Below are positions 14,120 through 26,664 of a stretch of DNA of 64,000 nucleotides, piece after piece. Each line of letters opens with the position of its first letter. Positions within the stretch are counted from its first letter, which is position 1. The notes beneath the pieces were generated by a model. It did no database searches and was not told the origin of the DNA. It saw nothing but the letters and a program-made list of their open reading frames with translations. The position numbers and the translations under genes are program-made. The stretch is from Medicago truncatula (Eukaryota > Streptophyta > Magnoliopsida > Fabales > Fabaceae): contig NC_053042.1 in NCBI RefSeq assembly GCF_003473485.1, positions 52,043,762 through 52,107,761 on the forward strand. Direction: 5' to 3'.

Positions 14120-14762
14120 GTGTCATTTCACATGGGAAAAACCAATCATTTTCCACTATAGGAAAGTTGGATTCAATGATTGGATTAAGTGAAGAACATA
14201 TTCTTAACATGCTCTTTCAACACTAGATTTTTCTTCACACTATCTTCCAACAATTTTAAAAATTTTGAAAATTAATTTCCAGAAATTAAAAAAATCGAAA
14301 AAAATTCAGATAATTTTTTTTTTAAATTCTGTAATTCATTTTTTGAATGTTAGAAAAAAATTTGAAAAATTGAAAATTTATTTATTTATTTTTCAATAAA
14401 AATAAAATTCTGGAAACTAAGATAAGTTTTTATTTCTAATTTTTTTTTTTAATTTTGTAATAAAATGAGATATTCTGAAAAATAAAATAAAAATCCTAAT
14501 TTTTTTTAAATTAAAGTTTTTTATTTTTATAATAAAATAAAATTCTGGAAAATAAGTTTTTTATTTTCAAAATATATTATCTAATTTTTTTGTTTTTATA
14601 CTAAAAAAACTTTTTAGAATGTTTGGAATGGTAGTAAAAGTGTGTACAAAAATCTAGTGTGGAGAGAGTATGATAAAATTGTTTTATTGATTTAATCTAA
14701 TGGTTAAATACCAACTTTTTCATGATAGGAAAAGATTGACCTTTCCCATGTGAAATGCCATC
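14120..14762. mobile_element. Long-TIR foldback element, Mutator-like MITE, 643 bp
   Basis: Left arm (GTGTCATTTCACATGGG, then the AAAGTTGGATT...GATTAAGTG stretch) pairs with the reverse complement of the right arm (GATGGCATTTCACATGGG, AAAGTTGGTATT...GATTAAAT) over well over 100 bp. It is flanked by the 10-bp direct repeat GTTTATTCAT at 14110-14119 and 14763-14772. Long inverted arms plus a 9-10-bp duplication fit non-autonomous Mutator-like elements. The A/T-rich centre has no coding capacity. Confidence 0.72.
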
Positions 14763-14772
14763 GTTTATTCAT

Positions 14773-15975
14773 CATACTTAAACTGAATTCCTTCTGCTTC
14801 CATTCACTACTATAGTACATAAGTACTATTTTAATAAAGTTATATTCCCAATTAGGCTCTCATTTTACTCTTACATCACATAATATGCTCATTTGACCAA
14901 GACCGATAAAAAAGAGGGAAGCACACATGCTATTCAGGAGAGAAGCTGTTTTTCTAACAAGGCAAAGAAGCATCTATTCCTTGTAGGCACATGAACAACA
15001 AATTATTATGAGTTTCCATATCAACTCATAGATTGTCTCACACTTTAGACAATTTTGTCTATTAGTAATATAATAAATAGATATGGCACGAAATATTTTC
15101 ATAATTAAAATAGAACATGTATACTAGTACTATAATTTTAATGAATTTTAGCAAGAAACAAAGACGAACTTCTTCACATTGATTTTTACAACTAAATCAC
15201 TGCGTATTAAACTTAATATCTGATGCAAAATACAAAAATAACCAAATTAAGGCTATTATGTACAGTTCACCAACTTCGTAGGAAAAATAATGGAAAGATC
15301 AAAGATAACATATAGTACCTATCAAGACCATTCGTTATCTGACAGTTTCATTTTCAGGAGAACTGACAAAAAAAAAAAAAAAGGATCATAACACAAATAG
15401 AAAAAAATTACTGATATTAGAGATGTTGGGTACATCAATGAAAACTGAGTATTGTCTCAGTAAACCACTCTATACTATCCCAGCTATCAAAAACACCATT
15501 GTTACATTACATTTCCAAAGAAATAAATAACTTCTACACCACATAGAAGCTGTTAGCATCAAACTTGACTATGGTCAGTGGCAGACTCTTTAATATTACC
15601 ACCACCAACACTGAACTTGGATAAGTTCCTAAGTAACAAAAGTTTAATGGCTCTACTATACCAAAGCTTCACCACCTTCCCACATTTATGGAAGGTAAAC
15701 TAAAAATTTAACCTCCATTTTGCTCTATCCCGAATTGGAAAATCAAGCTCCAACTCCATTGTTGGATTCTGCATCGAGTATAAATATTCACTCAGGCATG
15801 CATAACACCTGTGAATTTTTATGCTCTATTTACAGACTATATATAGAGGCATAAACAAACTTCGACATGTAAATAACCAACTGAACCCCTATTCTAAAAT
15901 TAAAATCTAAACGTTAGTAGTCAAAAACTAGTGACTGCTATGAACAATTGCCTTGAATTGATCCTATTGTCATCA
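14773..15975. other. Gap and 3' flank of the DUF620 gene
   Basis: The part nearest 15976 should hold the 3' UTR of the minus-strand DUF620 gene. No separate gene is seen. Confidence 0.4.
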
Positions 15976-17655
15976 TTAGATTTCCATCTTCCATATCATC
16001 TTATCAATGCTGCAATCGTGTGATTTCTCCAGTGCAACAACTTTGGTTCGATGTACTCCAAGTGAGTTCTTTCCTCTTTCATCTTGAGGAAGTTCACAAG
16101 CTTCACTGACAGAAGCTGTCTTCAAATCGGCTGGGGGAATGAAGCAATCTAACGAGAGACCTGGAATATTAAACGCAACCTCTTCAATTGTCCAGGCTTC
16201 TTCCATTTTTGTTTTGGTATGGCTCATGGCCATCTCCCCAAACCTGAAAAGAGTCACCACAGAATGCCCTGAATGGGCAATCATGATCCCTTCCACAGGC
16301 CTGTAATCATCAAGGAATGAATTGATCGTTGTTTCCCAATAAACCGCGTCACCTCCATTGGATTGTATGCGGGTCAGATGAGAATCCTCAATGTGAACAA
16401 GAAGCCCAGTTTTCTGACTAAAGTATCCGAATAAGACATGTCTAATAATCTCAGCAGGACCCTCGCTCCGAGCCTTCAGTGTTTCCGGATCTGTACAGTG
16501 CTTAAGGATGAAGCAATCCTCACCATTGATATTCTTCTCTCCTATGCATCTGGCATCAGCAAACATGCTAGCAGTGGTTCGCGGGTCAAGGCCCTAAAAA
16601 TAAACAAATATGACCACATCTAAGACAAGAGAAAAAAGGAAACAAATGCCACATTTGCAGAAAAAACACCGGAACAGAGTTTAACCTGAAGTGCACGGCG
16701 CAAAGGCCTCACGGGTCCCTTTGCGGTGTGAGCACCAAGCCAAGGAGTGTGCCTCCAAACAAGCTTTCCATTGCAACCAGCATGAACCTTGCTTCCACCA
16801 ACAGAAAGCTCAACATACCACATATCCGGATTCATCTGCCACAGCACAAATCCACCAGACTCTGCACATCTAGAAGCATTCCGATTCTTCACTACCCTAG
16901 TTGCAGTTTCAAATTCAGAAGCTACCATTCTAACCTTCCCCATCGCATAAGCATTTCGTATAGAGTTCTGCAATTTCTGCCCCCCAGATGCCGCTATGTA
17001 CTGCTGCAATATATACTGCGCAGATGATGTTTCCTGCAACAGTATCCATGAACAAAAGCATCAGAAATTCCATAATTGAACAATTTCACGAAACACATAC
17101 ATAAATGCACACGACATCAAATTTTAACTACAACATTAAAAATAGAAGAAGAAAAAAACACAACACTTTGTCTATGCATAAAAAAGTAAAAAAATGAAGG
17201 AAGAAACTCACGATTGGAGTATCTTTGATACTAAGATGAGGAAGTGGGTCAGTGGAGCAAACATGAAAAGGAGCTAACGGAGCACCCATAACACCAAGCA
17301 GAAGTCTCAGATCAGACCTCTTATACGAAACGGAAGGAGCACGTGATAGCTGATCCTTCATCCAGTTTCCTAAACCCGACCCGATTCGTTTTAGATCCCC
17401 GTTTTCTGAATCAGGTCCTTCAATTAACGGCGTTAGTGTCTCTCCTAACGGCCTTAAACCACCGGATCTTGCCAGTGAAGAGTCTAGGTTGGGGTTTGGA
17501 TGGTTTTTCTTTCGAGTGAATAGACCGGTCATAGGTGAACCGGTTCGGGCCGGGCTAGTAGACCGGGAACGAGAACGAGAACGAGTGCGAGAAGGTGAGA
17601 GGCCGCGAACTACTTCTTCTTTGAGTGCAGAGAAGAAACCCTGTTTCTTTTCCAT
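15976..17655 (-). CDS. DUF620 family protein, 3 exons, 469 aa
   Basis: Plant-specific DUF620 protein of unknown biochemical role. Coding order on the minus strand is 17655-17212, 17033-16686 and 16593-15976, all introns phase 0 with GT-AG ends, giving 148+116+205 = 469 aa, typical for the family. The N-terminus (MEKKQGFFSALKEEVVRGL) is the conserved family start. It is followed by an Arg-Ser-rich stretch at about residues 22-36, then a Gly/Pro-rich linker. The conserved core spans the end of exon 1, exon 2 (LQQYIAASGG near its start) and exon 3 (DARCIGEKNINGEDCFILK, then EGIMIAHSGHS). No signal peptide or membrane helix is visible. The 5' region on the minus strand (17656-17990) is GA/CT-rich and probably holds the promoter and 5' UTR. 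The gene looks undamaged. Confidence 0.9.
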
Positions 17656-18151
17656 TATAATAATAATTGAAGAAAATGAGAGAAAAAATTGAGAAAGAGA
17701 AAGCGTTATTAAGAGAAGCTAAGTGTTGAAGTGAATGGTGAAATGAAAATGAAAATGAAGGGAAGGTTCATAAAGAGAAACAGTTATGGAGAGTGAAGAA
17801 GAGTTAGAGAGAGTGTGTGTGAAATGTGGAAGGAGAAAAAGGAAGTGAGTGAGGTGTGAGGTGTGAGGTGTGGTCTGTGGTTTGTGTGCGTTAGTGGGGA
17901 AACGGTTTAAGGAGAGAGAAAAAGGGAAAAAACGCGCAGACAGAGAAAGAAAGAAAGAGAATGGTATTTGCTGCTTTATGGGATTGGGAGGGGTGAAAAG
18001 GCTTCACAATATTTTTATTTTTTTTATTACTAATTAATTAATTAACTAGATTGTCTGTCTCTTTGTTTTCTTTGACTTTACTTTATTATCTAGTGGAGTA
18101 TTGTTTTTAATAAAACTTACTATGAGTAGTTTGTAATAAGGTTTTTTCTAG
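17656..18151. other. DUF620 5' flank
   Basis: Purine-rich on the plus strand (gagaaagag, gtgtgaggtgtgagg repeats), so pyrimidine-rich upstream of the minus-strand gene. Likely its 5' UTR and promoter. Confidence 0.45.
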
Positions 18152-18303
18152 ATTACCTTTGAAGAATGGTGGGTAATTTACCCACCAACCAATGAAAATG
18201 AGCAGTTTATTGGTGGGGTCAAGATAGTTCATGGATACCACTTAAAAATGTGCTTATGTGTATTGGTTGGGGTAAATTACCCACCATTCTTCCATGGATA
18301 CCT
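18152..18303. mobile_element. Palindromic MITE, about 150 bp
   Basis: GAAGAATGGTGGGTAA and TTTACCCACC near the left edge are mirrored by GGTAAATTACCCACC and ATTCTTCC near the right edge, so the arms fold back over about 35 bp. Target duplication not established. Confidence 0.5.
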
Positions 18304-18412
18304 TAGTTGTCACCTTGTAATAATTGAAATTGAAATTGAAATTTCAGTTTTGTAAAATCTTTCTTTAGTTTTTTTTTTTTTACCAAAAATTACTCTATTT
18401 GGTTAATAGTTT

Positions 18413-19080
18413 TGACTTTTTGTGAGTTTTAAAAAGGTTACCGTAAAAACACAAACAATAAAAGAGTCTACTTTAACAAATTACTCAAATTTTCAACTTT
18501 TATTACTCATTTTATCGTAGAATAATTAACTTTTAATAAATGATTTGAGCGTCAACGTTATAATCCGAGTATATATGTATATTTCAGTGACTTAGATTCT
18601 ATCATATATATGTGCAGGCATCTAACTTATGTATTACGATCTCTAAAAATAAAATAAAAACTTATGTATTACCATATTGTAAATTTGTTCACAGATTCAT
18701 CATTTACATTTTTAGCAATGTTAAATATATTTGAATAAAACAAAATCATTTTGTTTTTGTCAAATTTTTTGTTCCAATACATCGAAATAAAAAGTTCATA
18801 TCAAATCAAAACTACAATAGAATCATAACAAAACTAATTATACTTGCATTTATCAACCCGAACATGTAATAATAACATCCATTATCATAGACACATATTA
18901 GGTTTGACTTTTTGTGAGTATTAAAAAGGTTACTATAGAGAAACAAACAATTAAAAAAAAGGTTACCATAGAAAAACAATTAAAAACAATTAAAAATAGT
19001 CAATTTTTTTCTAACAACTTGTTCAAATTTTCGTCTTTTGTTACTTGTTCTGTTTCAAAATAATTGATTTATGGAATTGT
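18413..19080. repeat. Diverged direct duplication in gene-free DNA
   Basis: The segment 18413-18545 (ttgactttttgtgag, aaaaaggttacc, caaattttc...ttttgttact) recurs in the same order at 18903-19070 with substitutions and small insertions. Probably a local duplication, or two copies of one unknown repeat. Confidence 0.5.
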
Positions 19081-19303
19081 TGATTATTTTATAAACGTCA
19101 ATATACAATTTTATTCTTTTATATATTTATTTTTTTATAAATAAAAATTATTTAAAAAATATATATTTTAAAAATATTGACTGAAACAGATCCAACATTT
19201 TAATAATAGCATTTGCTTTTATATAAACATATGGTCAAAAATACATGATGTAAATAATGTACATAGTCAAACAATGCTAGTTATTTTGGAATAGAGGGAA
19301 TAG
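19044..19303. mobile_element. Stowaway-like MITE, about 260 bp
   Basis: The left end CTTGTTCTGTTTCAAAATAA pairs with the reverse complement of the right end (CTATTCCCTCTATTCCAAAA); TA at 19042-19043 and 19304-19305. Confidence 0.55.
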
Positions 19304-20795
19304 TATCACACTAGTTACCCTTTGTGAGATTAGGAAAAATCCCCATTGATTATTTATAAGTTACTGTTTACTAGAAAGGTGCGAATGAGAGTTGTGATTT
19401 ATATGGGATAGTTGATGGTTGACTATAGATAGTTGATAGATGTGTGTGTGTTATCAAATGCATATGAAGTAGTCTTTAATTTAAAAGATGTGTGAAAAAC
19501 AAGTCATTGTATTTGTCACAATATAACCTCAAGTGAAATCAAATATTATAACAAAAATAAATAAGGATTACATTAATAACATCCACCTACTTTATTCTTT
19601 AAAAAAAATTGGATGCTAAATAGTATTTTAGAGTATTGTTTAACAATTCAAAACAAATATATGTTCAATTTTTGCAATGTACATTATTCACTTAACTTAT
19701 TTTGATCATATTTTTTAACTAATTTATAAATACAAATATTAGCATGTAAGACATTGTTTGATTTTTTCTCGACAAATATTTTCAAAATATTAAATTTTTA
19801 TAAATTTTTATTTTATATAATCAAAGAAATTAACAGTCAAAATTGTGATTGGGATGTGTGAAGTGGTTCACTTAGACATGTATTTTGAAACGGATTGAGT
19901 AATATTTTATAAAAAGTGGTGTAATTATCACTTAATCAAATGTCAAAACTTATATTTTCTAGACAATTTTTATATTTATAGTTTTCTTAACTATTGTCAT
20001 GAGAAAAACCAAACAAAATAAACATCCACCTATTTATTCTTAAAGGAAAATGCTAACAAGACTTGTTAAGAAGTTTAAAATGAAAACCTTATATTGGAAA
20101 TTGTGCATTCAACAAATTGAAACAACAAAAAGTAACATTTTTTTTACCTAAAGGCACTTGTTAGTATGACCCATCTTTAAATGTCATTCTTCTCGCATTT
20201 TTTTTCCTTCAAAATCACTACCGTAGTAAATTGCTCATATGGAAATTTTCATTATAATCTGCTATAAATTGTCAGCTAACTTATCAGCTATCCGCTATTT
20301 TTACCGAAACCATCATCAAATTTTGTTCGAAATATCTCCATTTTTTTCATTCGAAATATCTCGATCTTCTTTTTTTGTTCGATTATTCATTCTCTAAATT
20401 TTAAATTTTTTTAATTTTAGAATGTAAGTAATCCATATCGGCATCATTCTATATACAAATCATAAAATGTTTGCTAAAAACTTTACCAACAACACCCTTT
20501 TAAGATTTAATACCAATTTTAATTTAACTCATTTGAGTTTGTTTGGTGGTATTGATTTAGAACCTAGTTCGATTCTCCTTAATGTTAATTTTGGGGGCAA
20601 CCTTATATCACGAGTCGAGTACTTCTAATTCTCTAAGGGTAAATGTTACTCGGAACCTATCCATGTCAATCAATTCGCAATGAATATCATCAAGTCATGA
20701 AATTGTTCAAGTGTTTTAACGCTTCTTTACCTCTTAAATTTATCTTTCAAACCAATCCTAATATATACTTGTGAAATTGAAAAAAGATATTTGCT
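19304..20795. other. Gene-free gap with degenerate MITEs
   Basis: A decayed Stowaway-like piece ends near 19903 (GAAACGGATTGAGTAAT). A possible small element with ends ATGCTAACAAG...CACTTGTTAGTAT lies near 20050-20168. No genes. Confidence 0.35.
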
Positions 20796-21015
20796 ACTCC
20801 CTCTGTTCTTCAATAGATGACCTAGTTAACTTTGACACACGTACCAATGCATATGTTTTATCTTTGATATCTTCAATTCTCCATTAGATTTTTTTTATGA
20901 AAATTTAATATTTATCAAAACGAATCCAACAACATCTTACATGATATTATCTATCTTTGTGAATTAGAAAAACATGTTCAAAGTATCTTAAGTCAATAAT
21001 GTATATTGTCAAATA
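20796..21015 (+). mobile_element. Stowaway-like MITE, family B copy 1
   Basis: Starts TACTCCCTCTGTTCTTCAAT and shares its order of motifs (ATAGATGACCTAGTTAACTT, CGAATCCAACA, ATGATATTATCTATCTTTG) with the reverse complement of 33990-34238. The right end is eroded. Confidence 0.5.
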
Positions 21016-21436
21016 CGTCAAAAAAAATAAGGGAATTTATAGAAGCATACTTTAAAAAAAAAAAAAAAATAGAAGCATGTGTGTGTAAGAGGAAAACGAT
21101 AAAATGGCATGGTAAGCTAACCATGGATTACCTTTTTTCTTGAGCCGTAGGCCATACTTGGTGGAAAGTGAATTGTCTTAGTCGAAGGAGGCTAAGAAGC
21201 TACAAACTGGCAATACAATAGGCATATATTTTATGGGAATTAGGAAGAGTAACGGTCGAGTCTGGCTTCTAAGCCTGCATTCCTCATTGGTGCCTGCGTT
21301 TTTCTTTTGTGTTCAACAGACTCTCCTATTCCCTCTCGATCATCCCACCCGAGGATAGCGATAAGCGTGCGTACTCCCTTCATCCCCATGTCACAGTTTG
21401 TCCCCCAGTAGTTAATCGTTGAATACTACCGTAGTA
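21016..21436. other. Unassigned stretch of mixed composition
   Basis: From about 21100 to 21400 the DNA is less AT-rich than its neighbours (gagccgtaggccatactt, ggcttctaagcctgcattcc). No open frame or family was recognised. Confidence 0.3.
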
Positions 21437-21583
21437 TTTTCTCCGTTTTAAAATATAAGTAAATTTGACTTTTTAAATTTATTTAATTAATAATGATGTA
21501 TGTAGTTTATATTAAGGACCACATATATTATTAATTGAATGAATCTAAAAAGTCAAATTTGCTTATATTTAGAAACGAGAGAG
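21437..21583. mobile_element. Stowaway-like MITE, 147 bp, family C copy 1
   Basis: The left end TTTTCTCCGTTTTAAAATAT is mirrored by the right end (reverse complement CTCTCTCGTTTCTAAATATA), and both arms continue with AAGyAAATTTGACTTTTTA. TA at 21435-21436 and 21584-21585. Confidence 0.7.
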
Positions 21584-21744
21584 TATAAATTGTTGAGTGT
21601 ATTTTTTTATTTTTTATGTTTGAAAAAAATTGTTGAGTGTATTGTTAGCATTAGTTGTGTGATTTTAATTTCATTTAGTGTTTGTTTGAATTTACTCTTG
21701 TGAAAATTAAGTTTCATTTAATTGATATTGACTAAAGTGTAATA

Positions 21745-22175
21745 AGACAGTCATTTTAGTGTCATCTTTAATGTTGATGTAAGCTACACATGCTTTCCTA
21801 TTAGAGTTGTCTTCGACGGTGTCTTAAGAAATAATGTAGGTGTTTACCTCTCAAGGTTTTCAGGCTATCCATAATTATTTTCATATTCTTCAAGCTGAGT
21901 TACTCGCTATTTACCAATGTTTGTTGTTAGCTAAACTGATGGACATTGATGAACTCATTTGCTACATGGTATAGACCTCATAAAATGTCCATCCATAAGG
22001 TTTCATATTCTTGCTGTTTTGATTCATGACATGAAAGAATTGATTGAGCAAAGCAGTATATTTGCCACACTTTTTGAGAAGGGGATCAATGTGCAACTTT
22101 ATGGCCAAACTTAGAGTTGTATCCGATGTTGATCTCCTCTATGCAACTTTCGAGAAGGAAATTAACTAGTAAAGC
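21745..22175 (+). pseudogene. LINE RNase H-like domain fragment (LINE C)
   Basis: Reading across frames shows pieces of the RNase H-like domain found at the end of plant non-LTR retrotransposon proteins: VLRNNVGVYLSRFSGYP, AELLAIYQCLLLAKLMDID and a final MAKLRVVSDVDLL. Several frame changes and stops break it. No reverse transcriptase part is found next to it, so it is an isolated remnant. Confidence 0.6.
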
Positions 22176-23376
22176 TCTCTTTTTAACACTCACTCAAAAA
22201 CCCTCCTCTTTAATTCGGTGAAACATATGTGTGTCTCATCATTTTATGTTGATCCTATTTTTAAAGTGTGGCATCCACATTGATTTTACTCAATAAAATA
22301 GAGAGTGTTGTTGGAGCTCCTCAATGTTTTTTTTTTATGCAATGGAGCCCCAATTTAACGCGTTTTAACTTTATGCTTATGAGGTGCATCCCATTAACCA
22401 AACAAGCTTCAACATCTATAATGCATAAACCCTCTAATTACTATTATAATCGAAAATTTCATTTTCAGATTTATTGAATAATTGATGTATTTAGTCTATA
22501 TTATAAATCAAATACGTCACTTATTCAATGAATATGAATATGAGATTTTTGTTTATAATAGTGACTAGAAGGTGTATAGTTACAGCTCTTTGCTTATGTT
22601 CATGCTTTTTATTAATCCAATATATTTCGCTCTGCAACATGTTTACTTTTTGATAAAACCATTCTTGTGTTTCCTTAAACCAATTTCATATAATGATTTT
22701 ATTTTTTATCTTATTTTCACGACAGTTATGTTTTTTGATATTTTTTATATGTATTTCAAACAACAAATCTATAATTTGTATGAAAACATGAGTGAAGAAT
22801 CATATATTTAAACATTAAGAGCTCGTATTGATATAAAATAATAGATTTGGAACATAAAAATACATACATAAATTGATCAAAAGGAAAAAAATATTAAAAA
22901 AAAAAGATAAAAGACGAAATCGTTATCAAAAATTAAGATAAAAAACACAATGTTAATTTTGCCTTACTTTTTTTTAAAACTTATTTGTTTCTTCTTTAAC
23001 CTTATCCGAGCAAAGAGGTTTGACAAAGTGATGAGAAAATTGAACATCTAAAAGTTGTGGCTCTGATTGGTGAAAAAAATAGTGAATTATTGACAAGTTA
23101 GTTAATAAGAAGATGAAACTATAATAGATAACTAATAAACTAGTTTTTTTAGTTGATAACGGATAATCTAACCGGTTAAATTTGTAATGTTTACAAGGGA
23201 AAAATTTTCAAGAAAAATGATACGCTTTAAACTATAAGCTACCTTTTTTTATTGTTCTGAAGCTACTTGAATCAGATTATAAAAAATGTTATAAGCAAGT
23301 AAAAATAAACTATAAGCTCGTAACAAAATAACGTTTACCAAACATATTCTTCTTTATTTATATGAGCTTCTAAAAT
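22176..23376. other. Gene-free AT-rich gap
   Basis: Short frames at 22268-22477 and 22572-22811 have AT-rich, hydrophobic-biased translations with no family resemblance. No RNA gene is seen. Confidence 0.35.
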
Positions 23377-24104
23377 TAGGGATGGCAAAAAAATCCGCAC
23401 CCGTGGATATCCGCGGATAAAATCCATCACGGGCACGGAGCGGATAGCTTAATGAATATCCATGGATAAAATAAACGGATTTTTTAACTACCCGCTAATT
23501 AATGGATACATATGCGGATTTAATGATATTCACGCCCGCGGACATCCATACCCTCTATTAAACTGAGTAAGTTACATCAATAACCTCAATATCATTCAAC
23601 TTCCTAAGAAAACACCCTAGATATATTGTGAGTGTTATCAGTTATTACGCTCCTTTAAAAGGAAATGAAAGTGGTTGGGATTGTTGAAGCAAAAGTTTTG
23701 CTTATGTTGAATATGATGGTTTTACTTATGTTTTTGTTAAATCAAAGAACTTTATTTTTATTAAATGTAAGAGACTTTATTTATGTTTTTGTTGAGTCAA
23801 TGATCTTTGTTGTTATTGTAATGTATGACTATGATGTTTTGCTAAAAAGAAAAGAAAATACATATGAAGAACCTTTGTTTCTAAATTTTAGCTAAAAAAA
23901 AAAATCAAACAAAAATTTTATTTTATTTTTATAAATGTTATCCATGGATATCTGTATAAACCCGCGGATACCTAAAAATCCGCGGATTACCTGCTAAATT
24001 GATATCCGCACGGATATGGATATGGTACGGATTTCATATTTATCTAACGGAGCGGACACGGATTTCACACTATCCGCATCCATGGATATCCATTTACATC
24101 CCTA
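23377..24104. mobile_element. hAT-like non-autonomous element, 728 bp
   Basis: Ends TAGGGATGGCAAAAAAATCC and ...GGATATCCATTTACATCCCTA, with near-identical 8-bp flanks TCTAAAAT (23369-23376) and TCTAAAAC (24105-24112). Both subterminal regions are packed with GGATATCC, CCGCGGAT and CACGG motifs, an arrangement seen in transposons whose transposase binds repeated subterminal sites. The interior has no transposase. Confidence 0.65.
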
Positions 24105-24111
24105 TCTAAAA

Positions 24112-24177
24112 CCATCCACAATGGTGGGTGCTTCACCTATTTAGCACCACATTAAATAGGCACCCCATTGTAGAGTA
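24112..24177. mobile_element. Possible tiny PIF/Harbinger-type MITE
   Basis: ACCATCCACAATGGTGGGTGC and, reversed, TACTCTACAATGGGGTGCC resemble the ACAATGG-bearing ends of the Harbinger element at 29092. Only about 65 bp; tentative. Confidence 0.25.
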
Positions 24178-25171
24178 TAATACATGGGTGGCTATGGAAG
24201 CACACTCTCACTTTTCATTTTTCATGGGTTCCATTTAAAAAAATTTAATAAAATAAATAAATTTTGTTGAAATGTAATGATACAAAAATATTTGTGGGAC
24301 CTATTTAATAATTTCTTTTAAGGTGTTTGGTTGGAGAAAATTAATGTTTATTAAGTATTACGGTAAAATAAGTGATCTGGACATATGAATTCAATTTAAA
24401 CTCCCAATTTAAGATGCTCTGTTGTGGATGATCCAAGCAAAAAAATGTGTTTTGTCTAAGAAACCCCTGACGAGTTGATTCTAGGTGAACAAGTCTTAGA
24501 TAATGGCATACACATTGAGCCATAGATAAAACATAAGAGAACAATTCAAGGACGAGAGATTGCATATTACTATTTGATTGACTTGTATTTGGTTATTATG
24601 AAAATAAGCTGACAGTAGATTATTACGTCAAAAAGAATCGATAGAATAGATTGTGGACAAGATGAAAGTCCATACTTAGTGATGGCTCAAAGCAAAATCG
24701 ACAAGTTTCGATTATCAACTAATCAGTGTGGTCTAATCGTTAGTTTGTGGTTTAATTTTGGTGCTTTTGTATTTCGTTTTGTTTTGAATTTCAATGATGT
24801 GCCATATTCTTAGATGGTGAATTATGTGGGCTTTGATGTCTAATGATTTGCAACCTCTTTGAGTTGGTTATTTTGTTCTTGGTGATTTGTAACTAGTATT
24901 TTGTTTGACTAATTTTTTATATCTTGTACTTTTTTTAAGAATAAAAAATGGAATATATTAAGAACGATAGTGGAACCTCTTTAATATAAGGTGTATTAGA
25001 AAAGGCTACTTTAAAATACAATCAGTCAGTCATGCAATTACAGTTGAAATGATTAGCCGATACCCAAACATAACAAAGAGTCCGACCACCATCTCTAAGA
25101 ACCATACACAAGAGTGGCGTTGTTAGCTTTTAGCCACCAATAAGAATCCCAACTTGATTAGACATTTAATA
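24178..25171. other. Gene-free gap
   Basis: AT-rich, with no recognised feature beyond scattered homopolymers. Confidence 0.35.
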
Positions 25172-25316
25172 ATACTTCCTCCGTTGTCAATTACAGATAA
25201 ATTTAACTTTTTATGTTCTTCAATTAATGATGTATGTGGTCGACAATACATCATTAGTATGAACCACATATATTATTAATTGAATGAACCTAAAAAATAA
25301 AATCTACTTATAATTA
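25172..25316. mobile_element. Stowaway-like MITE, family C copy 2
   Basis: CTTCCTCCGTTGTCAATTAC start, and an interior (CCACATATATTATTAATTGA) shared with 21437-21583. Its right end is lost at the junction with the next element. Confidence 0.5.
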
Positions 25317-25705
25317 AGGCTTAAATAGGTCTTTCGTCCTTGTAAATATAGGTCATTTGAATTTTCGTCGCTGAAGTTACTAATCCTTCCAATCTGCCAG
25401 TGCAAAAATTAATCATTTGAAAAATGGTCCTAATTACATCTGATTAGTAACTTCGTGGACGAAATTTCAAATGATATATATTTGTGGGGACAAAAAACAT
25501 ATTTAAGTCAACCACCTCGTTCAATCATCACTTGCCACATGGACACCACGTCGCTAATGACAACCCACCTTAGCAAAAAAAAACATAATTAGGACCAAAA
25601 GTCAAATGATTAATATTTGCAGCGGCAGATTGGAAGGATTAATAACTTTAAGGACGAAAATTTAAATGAATTATATTTACAGGGACGAAAGACTTATTTA
25701 AGCCT
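25317..25705. mobile_element. TIR element with arms of about 80 bp
   Basis: The left arm (AGGCTTAAATAGGTCTTTCG, continuing to CTTCCAATCTGCC) is mirrored by the right arm (GGCAGATTGGAAGG...CGAAAGACTTATTTAAGCCT). Non-coding centre. Target duplication not recognised. It directly abuts the family C MITE. Confidence 0.65.
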
Positions 25706-25984
25706 ATATTTGATAATACAAAATATTTTGGCTTATTAAAAAAAAAAAAAAACCTAAATGAAAATAAAAGAATTAATAATCGATGATAATGACAAATTTT
25801 TTATTACCAGGACATATTTTATTTATAAATAATGACAGTTATTTAAACTTTACATATATTAATCCATTCAATATAGCGTTAATCATTGATAAAATTTGAT
25901 AAGGAATTCATGTTGGGATTTTGTCGTCTCCTTGTTTATTTATCAATTAGAACTAGAATCCGAGATACACTGTCCCCATGAGAT

Positions 25985-26098
25985 TAATTCATTTAGTTGA
26001 AATATTGTATAATTTATGCAGGAGGTTCGAACCCCGAACATCCCACTTACATTTAAATGTATGACCTTTAGTCACTAAACTACTAGAAAAAAAAATCT
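25985..26098 (+). mobile_element. tRNA-derived SINE fragment
   Basis: GGTTCGAACCCCGAAC is a strong box B; ATTAATTCATTTAGTTGAAA upstream may be a decayed box A; ends ACTAAACTACTAG plus an A run. Resembles 13128-13224. Confidence 0.45.
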
Positions 26099-26664
26099 AA
26101 AATACACCTTTTTATTTTAATTGCTGCTTATTTCCTACTCTTCGATAGCGGGGCCAGCTAGATTAAAATGTTTATGTCTTTCAGTCTACTTTTTTTTCAC
26201 TGTATTTTATTTTGAGGTCAGTTTTACTGATGTAACATATTTATTAATGAAGTAGCAACACAAATATGATTATACTGAATATTCATGCTAACAAAAGAAA
26301 TCTCGTAAAAGTTGCCACGTTAGTAATGAATATAATATACTTGTAAAAATACTCTAAAATGGGATGTAATTAAGTGAAAGAAAATTTCAGAAAAATATGT
26401 GAAATTGGAGCCTAAAAACATGATTTTTAAATAAAGGCACCAAAACTTTATTCTTCAAGAAAACAAGATAAAAGTGTAATTAAGATAAAAAAAAAAAGTA
26501 GTAGTATATATGATTCAAAATAGTGCCTCATCATTACAAAACAAAACTATACGAGCCCTACATTTTTATTTTGCCAACACGTACCATTGATATTGGCTTA
26601 AAATTGATGATGAAAGCCAGAACAAAAAAAAAAAAATTGATGATGAAATTAGTTAAAAATCCTG

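Noticed and set aside
22268-23895. Several hydrophobic short frames (22268-22477, 22572-22811, 23665-23895)
   Set aside because: AT-rich translation gives Phe/Leu/Ile by chance; no start context, splice sites or family motifs, and one lies inside a transposon.
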